Below are positions 34,914-42,916 of a stretch of DNA of 64,000 nucleotides, piece by piece. The stretch is taken from assembly GCA_036397095.1 (NCBI GenBank), contig DASWJQ010000057.1, positions 1-64,000 on the forward strand. Reading direction: 5' to 3'. This DNA is from DASWJQ01 sp036397095 (lineage in GTDB: Bacteria > Chloroflexota > Anaerolineae > Anaerolineales > E44-bin32). The position numbers were made by a program, and so were the translations under genes. The notes beneath the pieces were generated by a model. The model was not told the origin of the DNA, did no database searches, and was given only the letters and a program-made list of their open reading frames with translations. Positions within the stretch are counted from its first letter, which is position 1; each line of letters starts with the position of its first letter.

Positions 34914-35642
34914 ATGAGACTCGAACCGCCGGAGAAAGTCACCGCTGAAGAACTGACGATCAACGTTCGCGAGATTGAACCCTTGCTCCAGGGGCCAGCC
35001 ATGGACCTTAAGCCATGGCCCGGCGCTACCGTTGCCCTCAAGGACGGCCGCACGATGTACATCCGTGAGGCCAAGCTCGAAGAAGCGCCGATCATGATGG
35101 AGTACATGAAGCGCGTGATGGAAACCGACCACGATTTCTATGATGTGGTTGGCGCCCGCGTGTTCTCCGAGCTGATGGGCTGGTACCGCAAGCGGATCAA
35201 GGATCCCTACACACTGGTCGGCATGATCGACGGCGAGTGGGCTGGCTTCGCCAATGGCCGCCTGCTCAATGAAGACATCAACATCAGCCTGCACACGATG
35301 GCCCTGGCGCGTGGCGGCCGGATCGGCGCCGTTATGTACTACGCCAAGGCCTACTACGCCTTCGAGATCCTGGGCAACAAAGAATGGTGGGCGACTTACG
35401 AGAGCTACTACGGCTGGCTGCGCTGGGGGATTGGCATGGCGCAGTTCACCTACCCGTGGCCCGAGTACCAGCATGAGCTGGGCGGTGCCCGCGTGTACTA
35501 CATCAACAAGAAGTACTGGGACAAGGTCGTCAAGGACTACGTGCGCCAGATGATCGGCGCTGACCTGGTCTTTGACAACATTCCGGCTGAGATCATCGAG
35601 ATCAACGAAACGATGCGCCTGCCGGAGGCCGTCACCGTCTAA
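34914..35642 (+). CDS. Unknown protein with GNAT-like pattern, last gene of the island
   Basis: I do not firmly recognise this 242-residue soluble protein. Residues 45-200 run in an order like a GNAT acyltransferase: DGRTMYIREAKLEEAPIMMEY, YTLVGMIDGEWAGFANGR, an INISLHTMAL strand, a long helix AYYAFEILGN, and GGARVYYINKKYW near the end. No clear acetyl-CoA P-loop is visible. It is strikingly rich in Tyr, Trp and Met. An AAGGAG site precedes the start, and it follows the cyclase gene by 50 bp. A role in the same pathway is inferred from position only. Confidence 0.5.
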   Translation: MRLEPPEKVTAEELTINVREIEPLLQGPAMDLKPWPGATVALKDGRTMYIREAKLEEAPIMMEYMKRVMETDHDFYDVVGARVFSELMGWYRKRIKDPYTLVGMIDGEWAGFANGRLLNEDINISLHTMALARGGRIGAVMYYAKAYYAFEILGNKEWWATYESYYGWLRWGIGMAQFTYPWPEYQHELGGARVYYINKKYWDKVVKDYVRQMIGADLVFDNIPAEIIEINETMRLPEAVTV

Positions 35643-35651
35643 TGAACTGCG

Positions 35652-35690
35652 CCGGCGGGGCGAGGGGCTACCCATTCCTCGCCCCGCCGG
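35652..35690 (+). terminator. Hairpin ending the island
   Basis: Perfect 14-bp stem (CCGGCGGGGCGAGG and complement) with an 11-nt loop, 9 bp after the stop at 35642. No T-run follows, so termination may be factor-dependent or partial. Confidence 0.7.
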
Positions 35691-35781
35691 ACCCAGATTG
35701 TGGCATGACCGCTGGCTACTGCCCGTGTCTCGGGCTAGACTAAACCGTCACGCCGCTTTCGGCTCGGGAGGTTGGTGAGGT

Positions 35782-36375
35782 ATGCAAGCGACTCTCGGTT
35801 GGACGGTGTCACAACGGCTTGGGCTGCGGCCCGGCCTGCTGACCGACGCCTTACTGGTGACGGCCGGCAGCCTGTTGGTGGCATTGTTCGCACAAATCCA
35901 GATCATTCTGCCCTTTACCCCGGTGCCGATCACCGGCCAGACCTTTGCCGTGCTGTTGCTCGGAGCGGCGCTGGGCGGTCGGCGGGCGGCGGCCAGCTTG
36001 CTGCTGTACTTGCTGGAGGGCGCTATGGGATTGCCGGTCTTCGCAGGCGGGAGCGCCGGCTTGCTGCGGCTGGCTGGGCCAACCGGGGGCTACCTGGTCG
36101 GCTTCCTGCCCGCCGCGTACTTGGTCGGCTTGTTGGCGGAGCGCGGCCTCGACCGCCGCTGGTACAGCGCGCTGCCCGTCTTCCTGCTAGGGCAATTGGT
36201 GCTGTACACAATTGGCGTCATCTGGCTGAGCACCTTCGTCGGACTGGGGCAGGCGTTGATCGCCGGTCTGTGGCCGTTCATCGTATTGGATGCGGCCAAG
36301 GCGGTGCTGGCGGCTGTAGCGCTGCCCTCGGCCTGGAAGCTGGTTGGCGCTTTGCCCGGCAGCCGGCCCGGCTGA
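35782..36375 (+). CDS. bioY: Biotin transporter substrate-binding component BioY
   Basis: A 197-residue membrane protein with about six helices. BioY hallmarks are LPFTPVPITGQTFAVLLLGAALGGRRAAASLLLYLLEGAMGLPVFAGG and GPTGGYLVGFLPAAYLVG. It is the S component of an ECF-type biotin importer, or a stand-alone transporter. It follows the biotin-dependent decarboxylase island on the same strand, which gives it an obvious job: supplying the cofactor. No BirA-type operator palindrome is seen upstream. Confidence 0.93.
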   Translation: MQATLGWTVSQRLGLRPGLLTDALLVTAGSLLVALFAQIQIILPFTPVPITGQTFAVLLLGAALGGRRAAASLLLYLLEGAMGLPVFAGGSAGLLRLAGPTGGYLVGFLPAAYLVGLLAERGLDRRWYSALPVFLLGQLVLYTIGVIWLSTFVGLGQALIAGLWPFIVLDAAKAVLAAVALPSAWKLVGALPGSRPG

Positions 36376-36430
36376 TCGCCAATCCTGATCACCAGCATGC
36401 AGCAGGGCGCCGATCGGCGCCCTGTTCTTC

Positions 36431-37636
36431 CTAATCCCCGAGGTTGGCGCGCACCAGCTCCGCCAAATGCTGCCCAATACGCAGTGAGCCGGTCGCGGCC
36501 GGCGACGGAGCGTTGAGCATATGCAACCTGCGCGGCCCTTGAACCAGCAGGAAATCGTCAACCAGCCGGCCATCGCGCCCGACCGCCTGGGCGCGCACGC
36601 CCGGCGGACTGACCAGAAGGTCGGCCGGCTGAACGCCCGGGACGAGTTCGGCGGCGGACGCCGCAAAGCGGCGCTTTGAACACGAGCGCGCCCATTCGTG
36701 CAGTCCCATGCGCCAGTGGCGCAGTGCCATCCGCCAAAATCCAGGATAGGCCAGCATGCGGGCCAGCTCTCCGGGGTGGATGACCCCCCAGCCATATCCA
36801 TCCCGCGCCAGCGCCAACACCGCGTTCGGACCCACCACAACCTGGCCCTCGAGGGTTGGCGTGAAGTGCACGCCAAGGAAGGGAAACCGCGGATCCGGCA
36901 CAGGGTACAGGGGCTGTTGGGCAAGGCCTTCGGCCATCGCCGGCCTCAGCCGATAGTACTCGCCGCGAAACGGGACAATCTGGGCCGGCAAAGCGGGATC
37001 CGTGCTGGCTGCCAGCCGGTCGGCATAGACCCCAGCGCAATTGACAACGTAATCGAACCGATCGCGGCCCGCCTTGGTCTGGAGCCAGATTCCGTCGCCG
37101 TCCGCCACCAGGCGATCGACGCGCTGACCGAAGCGCAGTTCGACATTGATCTCACCCAAGAGTGAGCTGAGCCGAGCGCCCACCTGCCCAAAGTCGACCA
37201 GCCCGCTTTCCTCCACGTCGATGGCGGCGCTGGCGCGGACCCGTGGCTGGATGCGACGCACCTCGTTCTTCGAAAGCAAGCGGCAGTTAACCCCATTTGC
37301 CTGACCCTGCTGGTGCAGCCGCACCAGCTCGGGCAGCTGATCGTCGTGGGTAGCCAGGATAAGCTTGCCGCTGCCGCGCAGCGGTATGCCCTGTTCCCGG
37401 CAGAAGTCCTCGAGCAATCGCTTGCCCTGGCGGCAGAAGGTCGCCTTGAGCGAACCGGGCTGATAGTAGATCCCCGAATGGACGACACCCGAGTTGCGGC
37501 CCGATTGGTGGCAGACGGGCCCAGCTTCGCGCTCGAAGACGACCACTCTTAGCGAAGGATCACGATGATGCAAAGCCCGGGCCGTCGCCAGCCCGATCAG
37601 GCCGGCGCCGACAATCCCGATTCGGTTTGGGCTCAT
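36431..37636 (-). CDS. lhgO: L-2-hydroxyglutarate oxidase/dehydrogenase
   Basis: FAD-dependent oxidoreductase, 401 residues, with the N-terminal dinucleotide fold GIVGAGLIGLATARAL. The LhgO hallmark CHQSGRNSGVVHSGIYYQPGS follows, then FGQRVDRL, GVYADRLA and a C-terminal VGPNAVLALARDGYGW. It oxidises L-2-hydroxyglutarate to 2-oxoglutarate and passes electrons to the quinone pool. Its start overlaps the stop of the upstream patatin gene by 4 bp, so translation of the two is coupled. Confidence 0.9.
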   Translation of the reverse strand: MSPNRIGIVGAGLIGLATARALHHRDPSLRVVVFEREAGPVCHQSGRNSGVVHSGIYYQPGSLKATFCRQGKRLLEDFCREQGIPLRGSGKLILATHDDQLPELVRLHQQGQANGVNCRLLSKNEVRRIQPRVRASAAIDVEESGLVDFGQVGARLSSLLGEINVELRFGQRVDRLVADGDGIWLQTKAGRDRFDYVVNCAGVYADRLAASTDPALPAQIVPFRGEYYRLRPAMAEGLAQQPLYPVPDPRFPFLGVHFTPTLEGQVVVGPNAVLALARDGYGWGVIHPGELARMLAYPGFWRMALRHWRMGLHEWARSCSKRRFAASAAELVPGVQPADLLVSPPGVRAQAVGRDGRLVDDFLLVQGPRRLHMLNAPSPAATGSLRIGQHLAELVRANLGD

Positions 37637-38535
37637 GCCGAGCGGCGCCCGGCAGGCGATCTAGCCGGGCGCGGGCTCGGCTGCAGTGCACGCCACCAGC
37701 GCTTTGCGCTCCAGAGCCGCAGCCGGCGAATTTCCGGCATGGCTTCCATGGCAGCCCGTTCGCCGGCAGCAATGATCTCGGCGACCCTGGGGAAACCGGT
37801 GAGAATTCCGACCCCCGAAGGGATGTCCGGCTCGAGCAGCAAATCGGGTGGATGCTCCCGCAGTCGAGCCCTGGTCATTTCGGTCATCATCAAGGCAACC
37901 GCATGGTAGAGCTCGCCGGCCGGCTCCGGCAGGGAGCGCAACCAGGGCAGTTGATGGTCGACTGGCTGCTCACCAAGCTGGAAGCCAACATCGACGGCGA
38001 TCGTCGCCTGTACGCCCATCAGTGGCAGCGCTTCAACCGGCAGGTTGTTGAGGATGCCGCCGTCGACAAGATGTGCGCCGGAACGGATCACCGGAGAAAA
38101 GACACCTGGGATGGCAATGGTGGCCCGCACCGCCTCCAATACTGAACCTTCCTGGATCGTTACCAGACTGTCGCTGGCCAGATCGACAGCCGTCAGTGCC
38201 AGCGGGATTTGAAGTGCGTCGAAACCCCGCTCCAGACCCAGAAGGTTACGCAGTAGTCGCTCGAGCCGGTGACTGCTGACCAGTGCGCCGTGCGCTGGGA
38301 ACCAATCGAGTAGTTCCAGCATCTGGCGCACGCTGCCAAAACGTTGGGCGGTCCGCGCCAACAGCTCCGCGTCTGGGTTTGCGGCGTAGGCCGCCGCCAC
38401 CAAACCGCCCATGCTGGTCCCGGCCAGCGCCGCAATCGGGATCGATTCTCACTCCAGCACCCGCAGCACACCAATGTGCGCCAGCCCGCGGGCGCCGCCA
38501 CCGCTTAAGGCTAGGCCCAACCGTCGTTCGGCCAT
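37633..38535 (-). pseudogene. Patatin-like phospholipase interrupted by an in-frame TGA
   Basis: Reading from ATG 38535 gives MAERRLGLALSGGGARGLAH, the patatin oxyanion-hole start, then IGVLRVLE and a TGA at 38449-38451. The frame then resumes as ESIPIAALAGTSMGGLVAA with the nucleophile motif GTSMG, and continues intact to the catalytic-dyad motif DGGILNNLPVEAL and a stop at 37633. The stop most likely replaced an Arg codon (CGA to TGA). Only this lesion is visible, so the gene is recently broken, read through, or a sequencing error. A start inside, at 38412, would lack the glycine loop. Confidence 0.85.
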
Positions 38536-38664
38536 GCTCACCCCTCATTCAGACGCGTAGAACTTCGCCATCCAACGCAACTAACCTTGTCATCTTGCTA
38601 ACGACAATGGAGGTGTCGAATAGCAGTGACCGAGGCGGAGGTCTTTCCCTCTTGCCATGATTTT

Positions 38665-38700
38665 GTAGGGGCGCATGGCCATGTGCCCCCACAACGGTCC
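38665..38700. repeat. Palindromic GGGGCGCAT repeat, copy 1
   Basis: GTAGGGGCGCATGGCCATGTGCCCCCAC followed by AACGGTCC. The core is an imperfect palindrome. A near-identical copy in the same orientation lies 1.0 kb away at 39669-39704, on the other side of the aldo/keto reductase gene. The remaining bases of the gap 38536-38799 hold no gene I can support. Confidence 0.75.
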
Positions 38701-38799
38701 GTCGCGGCCGAACAGGCGGGCGTATCCCGGGAACCCTCGCCAATTAACAAGGCAAGGATCCAGCGTATCGTGCCCTTACGCTTGACGGGAAAACATACG

Positions 38800-39582
38800 T
38801 TACCTGCGGCTCAACCCGTCCATCTCGTCCTCCGAAAGCTCGAAATCGAAGATGCCAAGGTTCTCCAACTGATGTTGGCGCTGGGAAGCCTTGGGGATGG
38901 CAACGACATTCGGCTGCTGGATCAACCATCGTAACGCGACCTGATGCGAGGTCTTGCCGGTCCGTCCGGCAATTTCCACCAGTGTCTGCTTGTGGCCAAA
39001 CCTGCCCTTGGCCAGCGGCGTGTAGGCCGTGATCAGGAGCTCGTGCTGTTGGCTGTAGGCAACCAGGTCGGCCTGTGGATGATCCAGATGGAACTTGACC
39101 TGGTTGCAGAAGACCGGCGCCGACGAGGCGGCCTGCGCTGCCCGTAGTTGCTCGAGGCTGAAGTTGCTGACGCCGATCTGCCGGGTTCGCCCGTCCTCGA
39201 CCAGTTGATTCAAGCCGGCCATCGTCTCTTCGATGGGAACCCGATCTGACGGCCAGTGGATCAGATAAAGGTCCAGGTAGTCCGTTCCGAGCCGTGCCAG
39301 ACTTGCGCCACAGGCCTCGACCACCGCCTGGCGGGTCAGATGATCCGGCCAGACTTTGCTTACCAGATACAGCTCCTCGCGGGGAACCCCTGCCTGCTGG
39401 AGGGCCTGGCCGATTTCGCTTTCGTTGCGGTACATCTCGGCCGTATCGATGTGCCGGTAGCCGAGGGCAAGGGCGCTGGCGACCGCATCGACCGCACCAG
39501 GCCCGGTCATATTCCAGGTACCGAGTCCGATTTTGGGTACCCGTGTGCCACGCACCTCGAGCGCTTCGACCACCACGTCCAT
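38800..39582 (-). CDS. Aldo/keto reductase
   Basis: NAD(P)H-dependent reductase of about 260 residues, TIM-barrel AKR family. The catalytic tetrad is visible as DTAEMYRNE (Asp, Tyr), LVSKVWPDH (Lys) and YLIHWPSD (His). Cofactor-binding GVSNFSLEQL and IPKASQRQHQLENL are present. The ATG at 39582 abuts an AAGGAGG sequence. The GTG two codons later (39576) has ideal spacing and may be the real start. It is a single gene flanked by two copies of a palindromic repeat. The substrate cannot be inferred. Confidence 0.9.
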   Translation of the reverse strand: MDVVVEALEVRGTRVPKIGLGTWNMTGPGAVDAVASALALGYRHIDTAEMYRNESEIGQALQQAGVPREELYLVSKVWPDHLTRQAVVEACGASLARLGTDYLDLYLIHWPSDRVPIEETMAGLNQLVEDGRTRQIGVSNFSLEQLRAAQAASSAPVFCNQVKFHLDHPQADLVAYSQQHELLITAYTPLAKGRFGHKQTLVEIAGRTGKTSHQVALRWLIQQPNVVAIPKASQRQHQLENLGIFDFELSEDEMDGLSRR

Positions 39583-39668
39583 CCTCCTTGGCCAGATGGC
39601 TGATCCCATCATAACCAAGACGTCGAACCATTGTGTCGTGTACGGCATCGGGGATCGAAGTCAACCCG

Positions 39669-39704
39669 TGGGGGCGCATGGCGATGCGCCCCACAACGGA
39701 CCCC
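39669..39704. repeat. Palindromic GGGGCGCAT repeat, copy 2
   Basis: GTGGGGGCGCATGGCGATGCGCCCCAC followed by AACGGACCCC. Perfect 9-bp arms GGGGCGCAT/ATGCGCCCC with a 4-nt loop. Direct-orientation partner of 38665-38700. Confidence 0.75.
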
Positions 39705-39798
39705 TCACCCAACGAGACGGTCGAATCCAATGGATCCTGTCACACGAACCTGGTGGGCGCACGCCCTCGCGCGCCCCGCCTGCAGATTGGGGCTAACA

Positions 39799-40362
39799 TC
39801 AGGTTCGAGCCACCTGGCGCTCCTGCCGCCCCCCGGACGACCGCCCAACAGCCAGGCCAACCAGAAAGGCAGCAGCCAATGCCCCAACCCCCACCAACCC
39901 AGCCAACGGCACCGAAGCCGGCCGGTCCGCTGCCGGCGTTGCTTCTGCGAATGCCGCCAGCAGCATGACGCCGGCCTGCGGCTTGAGCCGGTACCAGCGC
40001 GCGTCATATTCGGACCAACCGTTAACCAGTCCCTCGTAGTAGACAAAACCTGCCTCCCCATCGGCGCTCGGATAGACGCGCAGACTGTCGAAGGCCGTCC
40101 ATTCACCCGCTTCGGGATTGGGGGATCCGCGTACAACCAGAAAGCCCTCGGTCACCAACATAGGTGACCCTGGGTAGGGTTGGCGGAAGTCAGCGAAAGC
40201 GTCAAACGAAAGCAACTGAGGCTCCGTCAAGCTGAGACTCTTACCCTGCCCATAAATCATCAACCGGTCGAATGGACCCTTGGCATCCGCCGTCTCGATC
40301 AAGACCAAACACGTCAGGATGACTGCAACCACAAGAAATGAACGTTCAACTCTACCGATCAT
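39799..40362 (-). CDS. Secreted/membrane-anchored protein of unknown function
   Basis: About 187 residues, third gene of the ECF sigma operon. It has an N-terminal signal sequence (RSFLVVAVILTCLVLIETADA) and an extracytoplasmic domain of about 110 residues (FDRLMIYGQGKSLSLTEPQLL, GFVYYEGLVNGWSEYDARWY). A C-terminal membrane helix (LAGLVGVGALAAAFLVGLAVG) with a short basic tail follows. The start at 40362 has GGAGG upstream; a longer frame reaches 40404. I do not recognise the family. Its place suggests a surface protein controlled with the sigma factor. Confidence 0.65.
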   Translation of the reverse strand: MIGRVERSFLVVAVILTCLVLIETADAKGPFDRLMIYGQGKSLSLTEPQLLSFDAFADFRQPYPGSPMLVTEGFLVVRGSPNPEAGEWTAFDSLRVYPSADGEAGFVYYEGLVNGWSEYDARWYRLKPQAGVMLLAAFAEATPAADRPASVPLAGLVGVGALAAAFLVGLAVGRSSGGRQERQVART

Positions 40363-40400
40363 GGTTTTCCACCTCCGCTCCTGTGACGACAATCCAGACA

Positions 40401-41177
40401 TCACGGCATCGCAATCAGCGACTCAGCGATCCGCACGGCTTCCTCGAGCGGCAGATCGCTCTCCAGCCGGTAGGATAGATTGTCCTCGGCCCATATCAAG
40501 ACGTGCCCATCGATCAACCTGCGTTCAACCAATCCACCAGACATCGTCTCAATGGGATACGGTCCTTCCGTCCATAACGCCGGCTCGCCGTTGACCAGGG
40601 TTCGATCGATCACTGTCGGTTGAAACTTGCTCAGGATGACATTCGGCAGCAGCTCAAACAACGCCAATTCGACACGGGCGGGATCATCGTCGGCCAACCA
40701 GATCAAGATCCGGGCGGCGACCGGGTCACCCTGCAGATAGGCCCTGTCGGGCAGGCCAAGCTCGGCCGGATAGCCGGGCAGGCGCAGCGGCGTCGGGAAC
40801 TGCTCGGCGGCACGCGCCAGGCTGGTTTCGCCGGCCATATCCACCAGGCTGGCCGCCATGGCGGTCGGTCCGGGTTGCTGCCTCCGAGTGCCCGACGGCA
40901 GTTGGTCGGTCGGACCAAACAAGACTCTGACGACGCCGACCTGGATGACTTCAAACAGGGTCGCCCGCGCCGCCGGCACCAGGGCAACCGTTGCCACCAA
41001 GGCCAACCCCAGGGCAGCCAACGCCCAGCCGAGGCGTCCCATCCCAACCGACCCGCCGCTGGGCCTCGCCATCCGCTCGGCGAGGGCCGGTCGCAGATCG
41101 GGGGTTGGTGGGAACTCCAACTCCTTTGCCAGACGCGCAACGAGCCGTTCGATCTGGTCATGCTTGGTCGTCATCAT
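40401..41177 (-). CDS. Putative anti-sigma-like membrane protein
   Basis: About 258 residues. A short cytoplasmic N-terminus (MMTTKHDQIERLVARLAKELEF) precedes one membrane helix (LGWALAALGLALVATVALVPAARA) and an extracytoplasmic domain. That domain resembles DUF4367-type proteins (LPGYPAELGLPDRAYL, PALWTEGPYPIE, RLIDGHVLIWAEDNLSYRLESDLPLEEAVRIAESL). The gene overlaps the end of the ECF sigma gene by 20 bp, the usual position for its anti-sigma factor. No zinc-binding ZAS motif is seen, so the anti-sigma role is inferred from topology and context only. Confidence 0.6.
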   Translation of the reverse strand: MMTTKHDQIERLVARLAKELEFPPTPDLRPALAERMARPSGGSVGMGRLGWALAALGLALVATVALVPAARATLFEVIQVGVVRVLFGPTDQLPSGTRRQQPGPTAMAASLVDMAGETSLARAAEQFPTPLRLPGYPAELGLPDRAYLQGDPVAARILIWLADDDPARVELALFELLPNVILSKFQPTVIDRTLVNGEPALWTEGPYPIETMSGGLVERRLIDGHVLIWAEDNLSYRLESDLPLEEAVRIAESLIAMP

Positions 41178-41826
41178 CCGCTGCTCCCAAGGCCGGGTCC
41201 ATCGTCTCAATCCGCTTGCGCAAGCGGTTCAAGGCCCGGTGCTGTCTCGACTTCACGGTTCCCGGTGCCACTTGCAACACGTTCGCCGTCTCCTCGACCG
41301 TCAGCTCGAGAAAGTAGCGAGCGTGCAGCACATCCTGATCACCCTCGGCCAGTGTCCTGACCACGCGCTGCAGCCTGTCGGCAAGCCGACCCGTTCCCGC
41401 TGGGTCCCGCGCCTCGGTCTGGGCCTCGATCGACCGTTCCGCCAGCCAACGCCGCAGCGCGTTCCAGTAGCGGCCGGCCGAGCGCAGCTGGTTGCGAGCC
41501 AGGTTGGCACAGATCGTCAAGAGCCAGGGGCGCAGAGGCCGTTCGGCGTCGAAACGATCCAGATGTCGGAAGGCTCGCAGGAACGTCTCCTGGGCCACAT
41601 CCTCGGCCTCGGCCGAATCTCCGAGCTTGAGGTAGGCATAGCGGAACACGCCCTCCTGATGTTGGGACACGAGGTCCATCCACGCGGCCTGGTCACCATG
41701 CCGCGCCCGCTCGATCAACCGGCCTTCGTCCAGTCGTATCTCTCCGGAGAGATGCGATGCGCTGTTCACACAATGTACACCGTCTGGACCGGCCAGGTTC
41801 CCGATCGCCGGGGCAGCGCCGCCCAA
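41158..41826 (-). CDS. ECF-family RNA polymerase sigma factor
   Basis: About 222 residues by the longest frame. Region 2 is clear (RLIERARHGDQAAW, GDSAEAEDVAQETFLRAFRHLDRFDAERPLRPWLL), as is the region 4 helix-turn-helix (LTVEETANVLQVAPGTVKSRQHRALNRLRKRIE). The first 30 residues are not typical of sigma factors. A start at GTG 41769 or later is possible and would leave room for a promoter with GGAACC (41796-41801), an ECF-type -35. It heads a three-gene operon with a putative anti-sigma and a secreted protein. Confidence 0.88.
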   Translation of the reverse strand: MGGAAPAIGNLAGPDGVHCVNSASHLSGEIRLDEGRLIERARHGDQAAWMDLVSQHQEGVFRYAYLKLGDSAEAEDVAQETFLRAFRHLDRFDAERPLRPWLLTICANLARNQLRSAGRYWNALRRWLAERSIEAQTEARDPAGTGRLADRLQRVVRTLAEGDQDVLHARYFLELTVEETANVLQVAPGTVKSRQHRALNRLRKRIETMDPALGAADDDDQA

Positions 41827-41848
41827 CCGGCGCGGTTCGGCCGCATGC

Positions 41849-41854
41849 TACAAT
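41849..41854 (+). promoter_or_regulatory. -10-like TACAAT directly before thrC
   Basis: TACAAT ends 6 nt before the ATG at 41861. This would place the transcription start at or next to the A of the start codon, and no ribosome-binding site is present. A leaderless thrC mRNA is likely. Confidence 0.5.
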
Positions 41855-41860
41855 CGCCGC

Positions 41861-42916
41861 ATGTCCGGCTGGCCAGGCGTGATCGCATCCTACCGTGAGC
41901 GCATTGACCTGCCCACCGGCGCTCCGATCATCACCCTGCTCGAAGGCAACACACCCCTGATCCCCGTGCCGCGGCTGGCCGCAGCGTTGGGGGCTGGCTC
42001 GCTCTACGTCAAGTTCGAGGGACTCAACCCGACTGGTTCCTTCAAGGATCGCGGGATGACGGTCGCCATCAGCCAGGTTGCGCACGTTGGCGTCCGAACC
42101 GTGGTTTGTGCCAGCACCGGTAACACCGCCGCCAGCGCCGCGGCCTATGCCGCCCGCGCCGGCCTGCGCTGCCTGGTCCTTATTCCGGCCGGCCAGGTGG
42201 CGAGCGGCAAACTGGCCGGCGCCATCGCCTATGGTGCGGAGGTGCTGCAGATCGAGGGGTCCTTCGACCAGGCATTGGACTTGGTGCGGCAGGCCGCCGA
42301 TAATCCCACCGTAGCGCTTGTCAATTCCATCAATCGATTCCGTCTTGAGGGCCAGAAGACCCTGGCCTTTGAAGTGGTGGACCAGCTTGAGGCCGCACCC
42401 GATTGGCTGGCACTGCCGGTCGGCAACGCCGGCAACATCAGCGCGATCTGGCAGGGCTTCGGCCAGCTTGCCGGAGAGCATAGAATCGATCCGCCCCGCC
42501 TGCTTGGGGTCCAGGCGGCGGGGGCCGCACCCCTGGTCCTGGGCCACCCTGTCGCCGATCCGCACACGATAGCTAGCGCCATACGCATAGGCCGGCCGGC
42601 ACGCGGCGAGCAGGCCTTGGAGGCGGCCGACCAATCCGGCGGACGAATCGTCGCCGTGGAGGACGAGGCCATCCTCGAAGCCCAGCGTTGGCTGGCATCC
42701 GAAGGATTGTGGGTCGAACCGGCGTCGGCGGCCGGCTTGGCCGGACTGCGTCAGGAGGTCGAAGCCAGCCGGCTGTCCTTGGCCGGTAGCTGTGCCGTGA
42801 TCGTGTGTACCGGCCATGGTCTGAAGGATCCGGCCGTCATAACGGATTCCTGGCCCGCGCCCCAAGTGATCCCTGCCACCCCTGAGGCCCTGCTCAGCGC
42901 GTTGGGCTCAGGCTGA
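41861..42916 (+). CDS. thrC: Threonine synthase
   Basis: PLP enzyme converting O-phosphohomoserine to threonine, 351 residues, the shorter bacterial type. The PLP lysine is Lys62 in NPTGSFKDRGM. The phosphate-binding SxGNTxxSxxAYAARAG loop is ASTGNTAASAAAYAARAG. VGNAGNISAIWQGF and GLWVEPASAAGLAGL complete the fold. It overlaps thrB by one base. The gene start is close to a divergent sigma factor gene. Confidence 0.93.
   Translation: MSGWPGVIASYRERIDLPTGAPIITLLEGNTPLIPVPRLAAALGAGSLYVKFEGLNPTGSFKDRGMTVAISQVAHVGVRTVVCASTGNTAASAAAYAARAGLRCLVLIPAGQVASGKLAGAIAYGAEVLQIEGSFDQALDLVRQAADNPTVALVNSINRFRLEGQKTLAFEVVDQLEAAPDWLALPVGNAGNISAIWQGFGQLAGEHRIDPPRLLGVQAAGAAPLVLGHPVADPHTIASAIRIGRPARGEQALEAADQSGGRIVAVEDEAILEAQRWLASEGLWVEPASAAGLAGLRQEVEASRLSLAGSCAVIVCTGHGLKDPAVITDSWPAPQVIPATPEALLSALGSG

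Noticed and set aside
35691..35781. BirA-type biotin operator before bioY
   Set aside because: No TTGTAAACC-like inverted repeat could be found.
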